From Fodinicola feengrottensis (lineage in GTDB: Bacteria > Actinomycetota > Actinomycetes > Mycobacteriales > HKI-0501), in contig NZ_WOTO01000016.1 of NCBI RefSeq assembly GCF_010993775.1, positions 62,001-126,000 on the forward strand: 64,000 nucleotides of DNA, in the 5' to 3' direction. The translations under genes and the position numbers were made by a program. The notes under the pieces are model-generated. The model ran no database searches, was not told where the DNA came from, and was given only the letters and a program-made list of their open reading frames with translations. Each line of letters opens with the position of its first letter. Position 1 is the stretch's first letter. This document shows positions 28,394 to 37,498 of the stretch, in pieces.

Positions 28394-28627
28394 ATCCGCA
28401 ATGATCTACCCTGAATTCGATGCTTAGCCTCAGGCGCAACCGCGTAGGGCGTACCCGCTCTCGGCCGCAAGGAATTCGCGCGTCATAAGCGCGGCCACCT
28501 CATCGCCTATTGTTGCTTCCGCAAAGAAAGTTGTCGCCACCAATCGCTACATTGATTCCTCCTGGTGAATTTGTGCTCACTCGGGAGGATGTCAGAAACG
28601 CTGTATCGAGTAGGAAAGTAGCGGAGC

Positions 28628-28954
28628 ATGGCCGTCAATCTCATCAAGAACGCACGTCAAGGCGCTCATTCTGCTGACAACCCGGACATGCAGACCGAAC
28701 TCAGGAACGGGTACCAGATGCTCGTCAGAGTGGTGGAAATTCAGCAAGACGCCATCGACCAGCTTATGGTTCGCGTCGCGGACTTGGAAACCCAGCGCAT
28801 CGAAGTGGGCTGGCGTGATGAACTCGCACCCGCACACCCCGAGCGTACGATCGCCGGCACGTTCCCGCTGCGGTTCAAGAATCGGAATACCGATCGCACA
28901 GGGCCGGTGGCAGCCGCAGGTCCGCACGCTACCCTGCCGCTGAACCGCTCGTAG
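28628..28954 (+). CDS. Small coiled-coil protein
   Basis: 108 residues: MAVNLIKNARQGAHSADNPD, then a heptad-like helix LRNGYQMLVRVVEIQQDAID, QLMVRVADLETQR. A GAGGATGTCAG-like purine stretch lies further upstream and the start is not certain. It directly precedes the AAA+ ATPase remnant and could be its partner. No family recognised. Confidence 0.45.
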   Translation: MAVNLIKNARQGAHSADNPDMQTELRNGYQMLVRVVEIQQDAIDQLMVRVADLETQRIEVGWRDELAPAHPERTIAGTFPLRFKNRNTDRTGPVAAAGPHATLPLNRS

Positions 28955-29136
28955 AACTGGCGACGCTAATCGGTTTGACCGACATCGAGCACGAGGTCGA
29001 ATTTCTTATCGCTGAGCGAAAGCGAAAAGCTGTGGTGGCGAGCGGGTATGCCGGACGCCGCACCCATGAGGCATATGGTCTTCACCGGTAATCCGGGAAC
29101 AGGTAAGACCGTCGTCGCGCGTCTGGTCGCCCGCAT

Positions 29137-29763
29137 CTACGCTGACCTGGGTTTGCAGACCTGCGGGCACCTAGTGGGCGTGTCTGTTAATTGATGTGCC
29201 TGGTGGTAGGTGATGAGGGCTGCGAGGAGGACTCCGCCGAGGAAGTTGGTGGCGTATTTCTCGTAGCGGGTGGCGATGGCGCGCCATTGTTTGATGCCGC
29301 CGAAGGCGCGTTCTACGGTGTTGCGTTCTTTGTAGACCTCGGGGTCGAAGGCTGGTGGTCGGCCGCCGGTTGAGCCTTTGGCTTTGCGATGCTGGATTTG
29401 GTCGCTGCGCTCAGGAATCGTGTGGGGGATCTTGAGATCACGCAGCCGCTGGCGGGTCGAGGGGTGTGAGTATGCCTTGTCCGCCAGCAGCCGGAATTTC
29501 CTGTCGTCGCCCTCTTTGTGAGCGGTGAGCAGCGGTATCAGATACGGGTTGTCGCCGGCTTGGCCGGCCGAGAGCAGGACGGTGACCAAGCAGCAGAGGG
29601 TGTCGGCCAGGGCGTGGATCTTGGTCGTCAGCCCGCCGCGGGATCGTCCGATCGCGTGGTCGGCAGGTTCATCGGGCCGATTCTTGTCATTCGAGGGAGC
29701 CCCCTGTGTCCGGCTTAGGGGCGCCGGCGGCGTGTTGATGCACACGGACGTTGGTTGAATCAA
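29137..29763 (-). CDS. IS5-family transposase, OrfB
   Basis: The catalytic part: GRSRGGLTTKIHALADTLCC, then FRLLADKAYSHPSTRQRLRD with the second Asp, and ERNTVERAFGGIKQWRAIAT with the catalytic Glu. The C-terminus reads through the element end into the flanking AAA+ gene and stops at 29137 because this copy lacks an internal stop. Residues before GRSRGG are probably translated only through frameshifting from OrfA. Confidence 0.8.
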   Translation of the reverse strand: MIQPTSVCINTPPAPLSRTQGAPSNDKNRPDEPADHAIGRSRGGLTTKIHALADTLCCLVTVLLSAGQAGDNPYLIPLLTAHKEGDDRKFRLLADKAYSHPSTRQRLRDLKIPHTIPERSDQIQHRKAKGSTGGRPPAFDPEVYKERNTVERAFGGIKQWRAIATRYEKYATNFLGGVLLAALITYHQAHQLTDTPTRCPQVCKPRSA

Positions 29764-30108
29764 CGGACAGCAATCGCATCAACTCAGCGCCACCATCCGG
29801 TGTCCCCGCTTGCACAGTCGTGAACATCCGCACGTAGGTTCCGTCCACTGACCAGCGATTATGCCGCTCCCAGAGGGACTGCCACGACCCGAAGTGATCC
29901 GGCACATCACGCCAAGGCGTACCGGTCCGGAACCGCCACACGATCCCTTCCAACGTCAGCCGATGATCATTCCACGGCCGTCCCCGCCGGCCACCACGCA
30001 TCGGCATGACCGGCTCAATAACTGCCCACAACTCATCTGAAATAGCGCCCGTCCGCAGCATCCATTCATGATCACCTACCCGGCCGCGCCGAAATAAGCA
30101 GACACGCC
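29175..30108 (-). mobile_element. IS5-family insertion sequence (two-frame transposase)
   Basis: 934 bp bounded by CTAG on both sides (29171-29174 and 30109-30112). The terminal inverted repeats contain GGCGTGTCTG. Two overlapping minus-strand frames encode the transposase, as in the IS427 group of IS5. It sits in a AAA+ ATPase gene. A 130-bp end fragment of a close relative is at 13791-13925, so the element has been active more than once in this genome. Confidence 0.85.
29687..30061 (-). CDS. IS5-family transposase, OrfA
   Basis: 124 residues beginning MLRTGAISDELWAVIEPVMP, with PWNDHRLTLEGIVWRFRTGT and PWRDVPDHFGSWQSLWERHN, the DUF4096-type N-terminal helix-turn-helix region. It ends with LLSVDSTNVRVHQHAAG, which includes the first catalytic Asp. 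It overlaps OrfB by ~77 bases; a frameshift is expected to produce the fused enzyme. Confidence 0.8.
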   Translation of the reverse strand: MLRTGAISDELWAVIEPVMPMRGGRRGRPWNDHRLTLEGIVWRFRTGTPWRDVPDHFGSWQSLWERHNRWSVDGTYVRMFTTVQAGTPDGGAELMRLLSVDSTNVRVHQHAAGAPKPDTGGSLE

Positions 30109-30356
30109 CTAGTCGAGGTCAGTCGTACCGACCTCGTCGGTGAGTGTGTCGGGCAGACCGCTCCCCAAGTCACCGTCATCGTCGAACGCGCCATCGACGA
30201 ACGCGCCATCGGCGGCGTCTTGTTCATCGACTTTACCGACCGCTACTGAGTGTGTTCGTGATGTCCGTACGGCTTGCGTTATGGGACGTTACGTGATCAT
30301 TTACCGACTTGGCCCGGAACGTCCGCGATGTTCGCGAGCGTCGGTACGGAGGTCGG

Positions 30357-30993
30357 ATGGTGCGGCAGGTTGTAGTCGGTCAGCTTCGAGTCCAGAAGTT
30401 GGCCAGGATTGGCGGGCGGCGGTCGTGGACGATCGTGTGGCCGGAAGGGGTGCTGCACGCCGGGGCGGACGGGTTTCTACGGCGCCATGAGGGGTCGGGA
30501 CGCAGCGAACGTATGCGTATCTGCTGGTGGATCATCTGAGGTGGCTGGAGCGAGAGTGTCTCGGCATTGAGGTGGTGACGCTGCGGGGTCTGGAGCGGTA
30601 TATGGGTCTGGTCGGCGCCGAGGTGGCCACGCTGCTGGGCGAGCCGTGGCGGACGGGCAAACGACCGTACGGGCAAGACGCGCTGTCAACGGCGGCGGCG
30701 TGTCTGAAAGGCTTCTACCTGCATCAGGCATCCCGTGGGATCAGCAAACACTCGGCAAACAGCTCGACCAAGCCAGGCTGCCGTCGCGGGCGGACCGTCG
30801 GCGCTCATTGCTCGGGCATGTGAAGGTGTCGATGCCGGCCAACCCATTGGCGCCTCGCGGGCTCATCGGCACCCGGCCGCTGCCGCTTGGTGTCGCCGGG
30901 CACGAAGGGTCCACCATCCTCGTCGGCCTCAACGGCCTCCGACTTCTGCGAGCCGCCTTGAAACGAGCCGACCAACCTGCCAACGGACCTTGA
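30357..30993 (+). pseudogene. Tyrosine-recombinase (integrase) remnant
   Basis: Pieces in different frames: RSWTIVWPEGVLHAGADGFL, then TQRTYAYLLVDHLRWLEREC and TLRGLERYMGLVGAEVATLL, then QQTLGKQLDQARLPSRADRR and MPANPLAPRG. This is the SAM-like core-binding domain of actinomycete integrases. A later piece (TILVGLNGLRLLRAALKRA) may be the start of the catalytic domain. The catalytic Arg/His/Tyr residues are not seen. Shifts lie near 30497 and 30740. It supports a mobile origin for 25-31 kb. Confidence 0.6.
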
Positions 30994-31219
30994 CCCGTCC
31001 GGCGGCGGACGTGCCGTCACTAACGACCGGTAGTGACAGTTGTGCAAACCGTCCGATCCGAACTGACGATCGCCACGTCGCGATACGCGTGGATGGTTGT
31101 GGCATTTGTTGTTTTGCAATTCCTCAACCGGTCTCGGCCGAATGCGTGGCGCAGCACCCTCCCCGCGCGGTTTCGACCGTTCGCGGACACCGGCCGCGTG
31201 AGCAGGCCAGTCAATGTGG

Positions 31220-32292
31220 TTAAGAGGAAATTGGCGAGACAGGCGCGCGGGGTCCTGGTGAGGTGTCGGTTTCGTCGTCGAAGTCGCCGATGATCTGTTC
31301 GAGGAGATCTTCGATCGCAACGATTCCGGTGACGGTCCCGTTGTCGGTGGCGAGGGAGAGTTGGCTCCGTTTTTTCCCGCATGGTGCGTAGCGCGGCCGC
31401 AGCGCTGGTGTCTGCTGGCATCGACAGCGGCGTGGTCATCAGGTCGGATGCGATGGCGTTGTTGCCGTTGGTGGTGCGCGCGCGCGGCGTCGCGGACATG
31501 GACGATGCCGGTGATCTGGCTGTCTTGGGCGGTGACGAGCAGGCGAGACCGGCCGTGCCGGTGCCCGGTCAGTTCGATCTCACGGGCGCCCGCGGTTGCC
31601 GGGATGGTGACGACTTCGGCGATCGGTGTCATGACCTGGTCGACGGTGGTGTGTTGCAGACCCAGAATCGAGGTGAGCAACCGGTGATCGCGTACGGGCA
31701 GCGTGCCGCTGTCGCGGGAGGACTCGAGCAGCAGCCGCAGTTCCGCGGGGCCGTGGGCTTGTGCGAGTTCGTCCTGCGGGGTGACTTTGATGGCTCGCAG
31801 CGCGGCGTTGGCGAGTCCGTTCAGCACGGCGAGGACGGGCCGGGCGAGGCGGGTGAACCAGCCGAACGGCTGCCCGAGCAGCAGAGCTGAGCGTTCCGGG
31901 TCGCTGATCGCCCAGGATTTCGGTGCCATCTCACCGATGACGACGTGCAGAAAGCCGACCAGCGCGATCGCGAGCATGAACGCGATGACATACCCGGCGG
32001 ACTCCGGAAGGCCGATGGCTGCCAAGGCGGGTTCGAGCAGGTATGCCACGGTTGGCTTGGCGAGCGCACCCAGGCCGAGGGTGCACAGGGTGATACCGAG
32101 CTGCGCGCCGGCGAGCATCAGCGACAGTTGCCTGCTGGCGGCAAGCGCGGCGCGCGCCGCGCGGCTTCCGGTGGCCGCGACCGCCTCCAGCCGGTGTCGT
32201 TTCGCCGCGACGAGCGCGAACTCCGCCGCGACGAAAAACGCGTTGAATGCAAGCAGCAACAGGGAGATCAACAGCGCCCAGGTCGTACTCAT
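31220..32292 (-). pseudogene. CNNM/CorC-type membrane protein (DUF21 + CBS), frameshifted
   Basis: Intact for ~275 residues: a DUF21 membrane domain (WALLISLLLLAFNAFFVAAE, AGAQLGITLCTLGLGALAKP, GFLHVVIGEMAPKSWAI), then the first CBS part (VMTPIAEVVTIPATAGAREI). A shift after VRDAARA leads to NAIASDLMTTPLSMPADTSA. A second shift, at six A on the coding strand (31370-31375), leads to RSQLSLATDNGTVTGIVAIE and DLLEQIIGDFDDETD, ending at 31220. Family members are Mg/Co transport or hemolysin-like proteins. The start overlaps the upstream paralogue (ATGA). Confidence 0.8.
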
Positions 32293-33705
32293 GCCGACTC
32301 ACCGACCTGGCCGGACCGGTCCGCGCCGCGGCCCGCCGGCGTCACACCCTCGGGTGGAAGGCGGCGTAGGCGCACGGTCGCCGGTACGTGCCGGCGTACG
32401 GCAGTCACCGTGAGCTGGGCCATCCCCTGGTCGACGGGATATCCGTCAGGGTCGAGGGTCGGCGCGAGTGCGACGGCGATGTCGTCGGCGACCGCCGCTG
32501 TCCGGCCGAGCCGATGCAGGACCAGGCCGGAGACGGTGTCGAAGACGCTGTGATCGGGAAGTGAGATTCCGGTTGCGGTGGCGACTTCGTCCAGCCGCCA
32601 CCGGCCGGGAACCAGCCACGACCCGTCGGATTCCCGCTGCGCGGCGGGTTCGGGCCGGTCGGTTTCGTCGCGAATATCGCCGACGAGCTCCTCCGCGATG
32701 TCCTCCAGGCTGACCACGCCGGCGAATCCGCCGTATTCGTCGATCACGACGGCCAGCTGCCGGCGCGCTGATCGAAGCAGCTCCAGCAGATCGGGCAGCG
32801 ACAGCGTTTCCGGTACGACGAGGGCATCGGTGGCCAGGGAGGCGATGGTGGTGGCCGACCGATGCGCGGGGTCGATGGCGATCACGTCCGCGACGGCGAC
32901 CACGCCGACAAGGTCGTCGATGTCGGTGCCGATGACGGGAAAACGGCTGTGGCCGGTGTCAAGGAGGTCGATGACGCTGGTCGCTGGAGCATCGGCGCGT
33001 GCTGTGACGACGTCGACCCGAGGCACCATCACCTCCACCGTCGATCGCGAACCGAAGTCCAGGGCGCGTTCCAGCAGCGCGGACAGGTCTGCGTCGAGCA
33101 GCCCCTCGTCCCGGGACGCCGCGATGATGTGATCGAGATCCGCGGTGGTGGCAGCGTCGGCGAGTTCCTCGACCGGCTCGATCCCGACCATTCGCAGCAG
33201 CCGGTTGGAGGTCGCGTCGAACAGCCGGATAACCGGACCGGCGATCGCCAGATAGACCACCGTCGTTCGTCCCAGGGCGACGGCCAACCTGTCGGGCTGA
33301 GCGATCGCGAGATTTTTCGGTACGAGCTCGCCCCCACCACCATCTGGATGACGGTGGCGACCAGCAACGCGATGCCCACGGACACGGACAGGCCCACGGC
33401 TTCCGGATCCCGGCCAGCCCGAACAGGGCGGCGAGCCCCTCACCGAGATAGGGCTCGGCGACGTAACCGGCCAGCAACGCGGTGACCGTGATTCCCAGCT
33501 GCGCGCCGGACAACACGAACGAAAGTCGCCCAGTGATCCGCAACGCCCGTGCCGCTGCCCGGTCGCCGCCCTCGGCTCGTACCCGGAGTCGGCCGCGGTC
33601 AACCGCGACGTACGCGAACTCCTGTGCCACGAAGTACCCGGTCGCCGCCGTCAGCACGACGATCGTCAACAGCCCGAAGGCGACCAGTCCGATCGCTTGC
33701 ACCAT
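32289..33705 (-). pseudogene. CNNM/CorC-type membrane protein (DUF21 + CBS + CorC_HlyC), frameshifted
   Basis: Three frames join. MVQAIGLVAFGLLTIVVLTA, GYFVAQEFAYVAVDRGRLRV and SGAQLGITVTALLAGYVAEP come first. Near 33400 the frame becomes VGLSVSVGIALLVATVIQMV, and near 33330 GELVPKNLAIAQPDRLAVAL. The rest is intact: CBS pair (VMVPRVDVVTARADAPATSV, DEYGGFAGVVSLEDIAEELV) and the C-terminal CorC_HlyC domain (GRWRLDEVATATGISLP). It overlaps the downstream paralogue by four bases; such tandem pairs are common in actinomycetes. Confidence 0.8.
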
Positions 33706-33989
33706 CAGAGGCTCCAGGCCGCCCGCATCGGGTGCATCCTGTCAACCAGCCACCATCTCGCTCGCCGGGCACTACCCGGCCCGGGACTACACCCGCCGTC
33801 GGACATGGCCGCACAATAGCCGATCAGAGCGCCATTGTTCACTGCGGCCAAACCAGGAGCGGCCCAGGCTGTTCAGGGATACCGGCGGGTTCGTCGACTG
33901 TCAGCCGGTAGGCCCGCCGCGCTGGGTGAGATGCGACGCGTACTCCGTCCGTCCAGGTGGGCGGCTGCTGATCGCCGACCTCCGGCGCC
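33706..33989. other. Gap with a methyltransferase-like scrap
   Basis: No intact gene. Around 33915-33990 the plus strand can be read, with one frameshift, as LGEMRRVLRP followed by GGRLLIADLRRLS, which resembles the segment after motif II in class I SAM methyltransferases. Upstream of it nothing is recognised. The left part is the probable promoter of the CNNM pair. Confidence 0.35.
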
Positions 33990-34749
33990 TCAGCTGGACT
34001 GATCGGTGGTGGGGTGCTCCCGACCGCGGCGGAACGTCAGACCGGCCAGGACCGCGCCGGCGACGGCGACCACGAGCGCGGCGACGGCGACCCAGAGCGC
34101 CGCGCCGCCAGCCGAACCAGCCGCGCTGGCGGCTGGGGTTGAGGCAGACGGGTCCGCCGCGTGCCCGCCGCCGCCGTAACCTTCGTCAGCCGAACCGGTC
34201 AGCTTCACCACCGGCGCCGGCTGCTCGGGCTCCTCGCCGTTGGCGGTCGGCGGCTGGTCCCATGTGACGACCTTGCCGTCGCTGTAGGTCTCGGTGGCCG
34301 GGATCACCAGCGTGTCACCACCGACACGGGCAACGCCCCGGTCAGGATCTGGAACAGCCCGAACTGGCCAGGTGCTATCCCAACCCCGGGCTCGGCGGTC
34401 CACACCACCGACAGCACTGCCTGCGTGATGGTCGCATTCTCGATTGTCACGGGCTTGGGCAGCTTTCCCTTTGTCACCACTGCCTTCCAGCCTGGCAACG
34501 GGGCCGTACGCACCGAGGTGATCGGTGTGGCGGTCGGGAAGGTCAGCTCGAACTTGACCGTGCTGGCCGTCGCCGACTCGTTCGGCGCCCGGAACGAGAT
34601 CTGGTTGTACTCCGCCCGCGTCACCACGGTCGGGTCCGTGGTGATGTGCGCGGACGCCGCGCCGCCACGGTGGAGAGTACGAGCGCGGCAGCAGCGGCCA
34701 CCACTGCGCCGGCACGTACGAGCACCGACCTGCCATGGATGCTGGACAT
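33990..34749 (-). pseudogene. YcnI-like (DUF1775) copper-associated membrane protein, frameshifted
   Basis: ATG 34749 has AAAGGAG five bases upstream and opens a signal peptide (LVRAGAVVAAAAALVLSTVA). A shift after it leads to AASAHITTDPTVVTRAEYNQ, the YcnI mature start with its His, then ISFRAPNESATASTVKFELT, PLPGWKAVVTKGKLP and VWTAEPGVGIAPGQFGLFQI. A further shift near 34330 gives ETYSDGKVVTWDQPPTANGE, a Gly/Ser linker and a C-terminal anchor (ALWVAVAALVVAVAGAVLAG). YcnI proteins bind copper at the extracellular surface. The CDF/ArsR genes next door suggest a metal locus. Confidence 0.8.
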
Positions 34750-34855
34750 CTTGCTCCTTTGAAAGATGCGACCCAAAAAAATCGTCTATGGAGGTGGTCG
34801 CCACGCGCCGGCCGTTAGTTCCGGTTGTCCATGGTTCACCCGGGGCCTGGCGGGC

Positions 34856-35938
34856 TCACCCGGCGGACGGCTGGCGGTGGTGGCTGAGCGCGTCATGTTG
34901 GTCGCCGTGCACCGGCGCGGGATCGATGTGCACCGTCACCCCTCCCAGTCGAGGGATCGCGTGCAGCAGCTGGTGTTCGGCGTCCACCGCGATGCTGTGC
35001 GCGCCCGTCAGCGACATGTCGGGTTCCACGGTCAGGTTCGTCTCGGCGTGCAGGCGGTGTCCGATCCACCGCAGCCGCAGGACACCGACATCCATGATGT
35101 GCGGGACCGCGCGCAGGGTCTGCTCGGCCCGCTCGACCAGCTCGGGGTCGACGGCGTCCATCAGTCGCCGGTAGATCTCCCTGGCCGCGTCCTTCAGGAC
35201 GAACAGGATCGCCACCGTGATGAACAGGCCGACCACCGGGTCGGCCCACTGCCAGCCGATCGCGACGCCACCGGCACCCACCAGAACGGCGAGCGAGGTG
35301 AATCCGTCGGTACGCGCGTGCAGCCCGTCGGCCACCAACGCGGCCGACCCGATCTTGCGTCCGACCTGGATCCGGTAACGCGCGACCAGCTCGTTGCCGA
35401 CGAACCCGACCAGGCCGGCAGCGGCGACCGCCCACAGGTGGCTGACCGGAGCTGGATTGATCAGCCGCTGGACCGCCTCGTACCCGGCCAGCGCCGAGGA
35501 CGCGGCGATGAACACCACGATGACGATCCCGGCCAGATCCTCAGCCCGCCCAAACCCGTACGTGTAGCGGCGGGTCGCGGCCCGCCGGCCGACCAGGAAG
35601 GCAAGACCCAGCGGCACCGCGGTCAGCGCGTCCGCGACGTTGTGCAGCGTGTCACCCAGCAGCGCCACCGAGCCGGAGAACACGACCACTACTGCCTGCA
35701 GAGCCGCCGTCGCGGCCAGAACGGTCAGCGAGATCCACAAGGCCCGCATGCCTTCCCGGCTGGACTCCATCGCGGTGTCGACCTTGTCGGCCGAGTCATG
35801 TGAGTGCGGGGTCAGCAGGTGAGCAATCCGCCGCCACCAGCGACCGGAACCCTGGTGGCCATGGGCGTGCCCATGGCCGTGCTCATGCCCGTGGCCTTCG
35901 TCCGTGGCTAGCGGCTCATGCTGATCAGCCGTCGACAT
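34856..35938 (-). CDS. CDF-family heavy-metal exporter (CzcD/ZitB type)
   Basis: About 360 residues. Start ATG 35938 is chosen over 35977 because MSTADQHEP leads straight into a His-rich cytosolic loop (GHGHEHGHGHAHGH). Six membrane segments follow, with the zinc-site motifs GDTLHNVADAL (TM2) and DGLHARTDGFTSLA (TM5), and a C-terminal CDF dimerisation domain (VPHIMDVGVLRLRWIGHRLH). It exports Zn or similar divalent ions by proton exchange. It is divergent from an ArsR regulator, and the gap carries a dyad candidate operator. Confidence 0.85.
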   Translation of the reverse strand: MSTADQHEPLATDEGHGHEHGHGHAHGHQGSGRWWRRIAHLLTPHSHDSADKVDTAMESSREGMRALWISLTVLAATAALQAVVVVFSGSVALLGDTLHNVADALTAVPLGLAFLVGRRAATRRYTYGFGRAEDLAGIVIVVFIAASSALAGYEAVQRLINPAPVSHLWAVAAAGLVGFVGNELVARYRIQVGRKIGSAALVADGLHARTDGFTSLAVLVGAGGVAIGWQWADPVVGLFITVAILFVLKDAAREIYRRLMDAVDPELVERAEQTLRAVPHIMDVGVLRLRWIGHRLHAETNLTVEPDMSLTGAHSIAVDAEHQLLHAIPRLGGVTVHIDPAPVHGDQHDALSHHRQPSAG

Positions 35939-35981
35939 TCTGAGCTCCCATCCATGCGAACGTGGCAACCCGGCCACTATA

Positions 35982-36100
35982 CGTGCTCATGTACGCACGC
36001 GACAACGGTGTTGGTACCAGCTTGCGGCAACAACAAGCTGGTGGCGCCGCGTTGGACAAGGCCGGAGGGCCGCAGCCATCATCTGTGCTTATGTACGCAC
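35982..36100. promoter_or_regulatory. Two copies of a dyad, GTGCTYATGTACGCAC
   Basis: CGTGCTCATGTACGCACG at 35982-35999 and GTGCTTATGTACGCAC at 36085-36100 are near-identical with inverted arms (GTGC...GCAC). The first lies between the divergent exporter and regulator genes; the second covers the chosen start codon of the regulator. They fit ArsR-type operators, but the second could also be a duplicated translation start. Confidence 0.55.
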
Positions 36101-36444
36101 CCCAGGAATCCGGCGGCAGTCATCCGCAAGACCTGCCCTCGGACGCGCACGTTGACGCGGCAGCGACCGCGTTGCGGATGCTCGGTGATCCGACCCGGTT
36201 ACGGCTGATCTGGCTGCTGCGGGACGCCGAGATGGACGTGAGCACCCTGGTCGCGGCGACCGGCGCCGCCCGCCCGGCCGTCTCCCAGCACCTCGCGAAG
36301 CTACGACTCGCCGGCCTGGTGCGGGTACGCCGGGACGGCCGCCACGCCCTCTACAGCGTGCGCGGTGGACACGTACGACGACTGGTCACCGAGATCGTCA
36401 ACGCCGCCGACCACCAACTCACCGGCGAACCAGACCACGACTAG
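36091..36444 (+). CDS. ArsR/SmtB metalloregulator
   Basis: From ATG 36091 the protein is 117 residues (MYAPQESGG...); in-frame starts also exist at 35962 and 35988. The winged helix is [72 protein letters not shown]. The C-terminal helix [17 protein letters not shown] ends in Asp/His residues, as in alpha-5-site sensors of Zn, Ni or Co. It probably represses itself and the divergent CDF exporter and releases on metal binding. Confidence 0.85.
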   Translation: MYAPQESGGSHPQDLPSDAHVDAAATALRMLGDPTRLRLIWLLRDAEMDVSTLVAATGAARPAVSQHLAKLRLAGLVRVRRDGRHALYSVRGGHVRRLVTEIVNAADHQLTGEPDHD

Positions 36445-36579
36445 GTAGGCCGTGTCGGGCAATTCTGGAGGGTGAGAGTCGAGACCTAAACATCAGGCGG
36501 CGCTGGGCAGGACGACGGGATGAATGTGATCGCCCCCGGCTATCGCCCCGCAGAAAGTGGCGACGCGGACGCGGCCTCA

Positions 36580-36789
36580 CCGGACGACGACTAACCGGAC
36601 GACGACTAACCGGACGACGACTAACCGGACGACGACTAACCGGACGACGACTAACCGGACGACGACTAACCGGACGACGACTAACCGGACGACGACTAAC
36701 CGGACGACGACTAACCGGACGACGACTAACCGGACGACGACTAACCGGACGACGACTAACCGGACGACGACTAACCGGACGACGACTAA
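36580..36789. repeat. Perfect 14 x 15-bp tandem array
   Basis: Fourteen exact copies of CCGGACGACGACTAA occupy 210 bases without a mismatch. In one plus-strand frame each unit reads Pro-Asp-Asp-Asp-stop; another frame reads TTTNR repeats without stops, and the minus strand reads LVVVR repeats. The last unit supplies the TAG stop of the TetR gene. The first unit ends a short plus-strand reading from ATG 36520 ([15 protein letters not shown]). Perfect identity indicates recent expansion. Confidence 0.95.
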
Positions 36790-37394
36790 CCATTGCCGGT
36801 GTCGGGGCCGAGGGTGGCGACAACGGCGTCCACCACACGTGCCGCGCGGTCGCGCAGGTCGGTCGCGCCAGGCCCGTAGGTGAGGATCACCTGATGCACG
36901 GCGCCGAGGATGGCGAGCGCTATCGCCTCGCTGTCGATGTCGCCAGACACCCGACCGCGCTGCTTTTCGGCCTCCAGATAGTTGGCGACGGCGCGCTCGC
37001 CGCCGCGCAGATCGAATGCGCCGCCCGCCATCATCGTGCCGAGCCGCGCCAGCAGAGCCGGACGTGACAGTACGAGGCCGCCGAGCGCGAGCATGTTCGA
37101 ACCCAGCAGTGACAGGGCTGCCTCGCGTACGTTCTGGCGGACCGTACGCGTGCCGGTGCGAGCCGCGAGTCCGTCCAGGTCCGCGCCGCGGTGATGAGCC
37201 CGGTCCAGAACGAACTCGGCGAGGAAGTCGTCGAAGGTCTCGAAGTGGTTGTAGAGCAGACCCGCCGCGTACCCGGCCTGCCTGGTCACAGCCCGCCCGG
37301 TCAGGGCCGTCGGCCCGTCCCGGTCCAGGACGCGCTCGGCCGCCAGGAACAGCCGTTCGCGTACCTCCGGGATCGCGACTCCACGTGGCGACAT
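36786..37394 (-). CDS. TetR-family repressor
   Basis: About 202 residues from ATG 37394, preferred over 37451 because [20 protein letters not shown] is a typical start. The helix-turn-helix is [33 protein letters not shown]. The ligand domain has [20 protein letters not shown] and [20 protein letters not shown]. It is divergent from a drug-exporter gene, with a double palindrome between them. It probably represses the exporter and itself. Confidence 0.85.
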   Translation of the reverse strand: MSPRGVAIPEVRERLFLAAERVLDRDGPTALTGRAVTRQAGYAAGLLYNHFETFDDFLAEFVLDRAHHRGADLDGLAARTGTRTVRQNVREAALSLLGSNMLALGGLVLSRPALLARLGTMMAGGAFDLRGGERAVANYLEAEKQRGRVSGDIDSEAIALAILGAVHQVILTYGPGATDLRDRAARVVDAVVATLGPDTGNG

Positions 37395-37436
37395 AACTCC
37401 CCACCTAGCCGTTCCCGGATGTGGGCCTTGCCAGAA

Positions 37437-37475
37437 TGAACAGTTGTTCATAGATTAACTATGAACAACTGTTCA
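37437..37475. promoter_or_regulatory. Double-palindrome TetR operator
   Basis: The 17-bp arms TGAACAGTTGTTCATAG and CTATGAACAACTGTTCA are perfect inverted copies around ATTAA. Each arm also holds a smaller palindrome TGAACA-N2-TGTTCA, so two repressor dimers could bind side by side. It lies 42 bases upstream of the TetR start and 23 bases upstream of the MFS start, where it would cover both promoters. Confidence 0.85.
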
Positions 37476-37498
37476 TCACCGTGTGAGGAGACTGGGCC

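Larger units (their letters stand above)
28950..30249 (+). pseudogene. CbxX/EccA-like AAA+ ATPase, N-terminal part, interrupted by IS5
   Basis: Before the insertion: ELATLIGLTDIEHEVEFLIA; then, after a frameshift in GGG near 29048, MPDAAPMRHMVFTGNPGTGK and TVVARLVARIYADLGLQTCG. GNPGTGKT is Walker A. After the IS: VEVSRTDLVGECVGQTAPQV, GGVLFID, then an early TGA at 30247-30249. Removing 29175-30108 and one CTAG restores H-L-V-E-V across the junction. The gene ends at Walker B and lacks the rest of the AAA+ fold. Related ATPases serve type VII secretion or Rubisco-activase-like roles. The remainder resembles 41118-41384. Confidence 0.8.

Noticed and set aside
36580..36789. CRISPR array
   Set aside because: Units are 15 bp, head to tail with no spacers, and no cas genes are near.
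36577..37404. A 275-codon minus-strand reading with VVVRL repeats
   Set aside because: It is the out-of-frame shadow of the TetR gene running into the 15-bp array.
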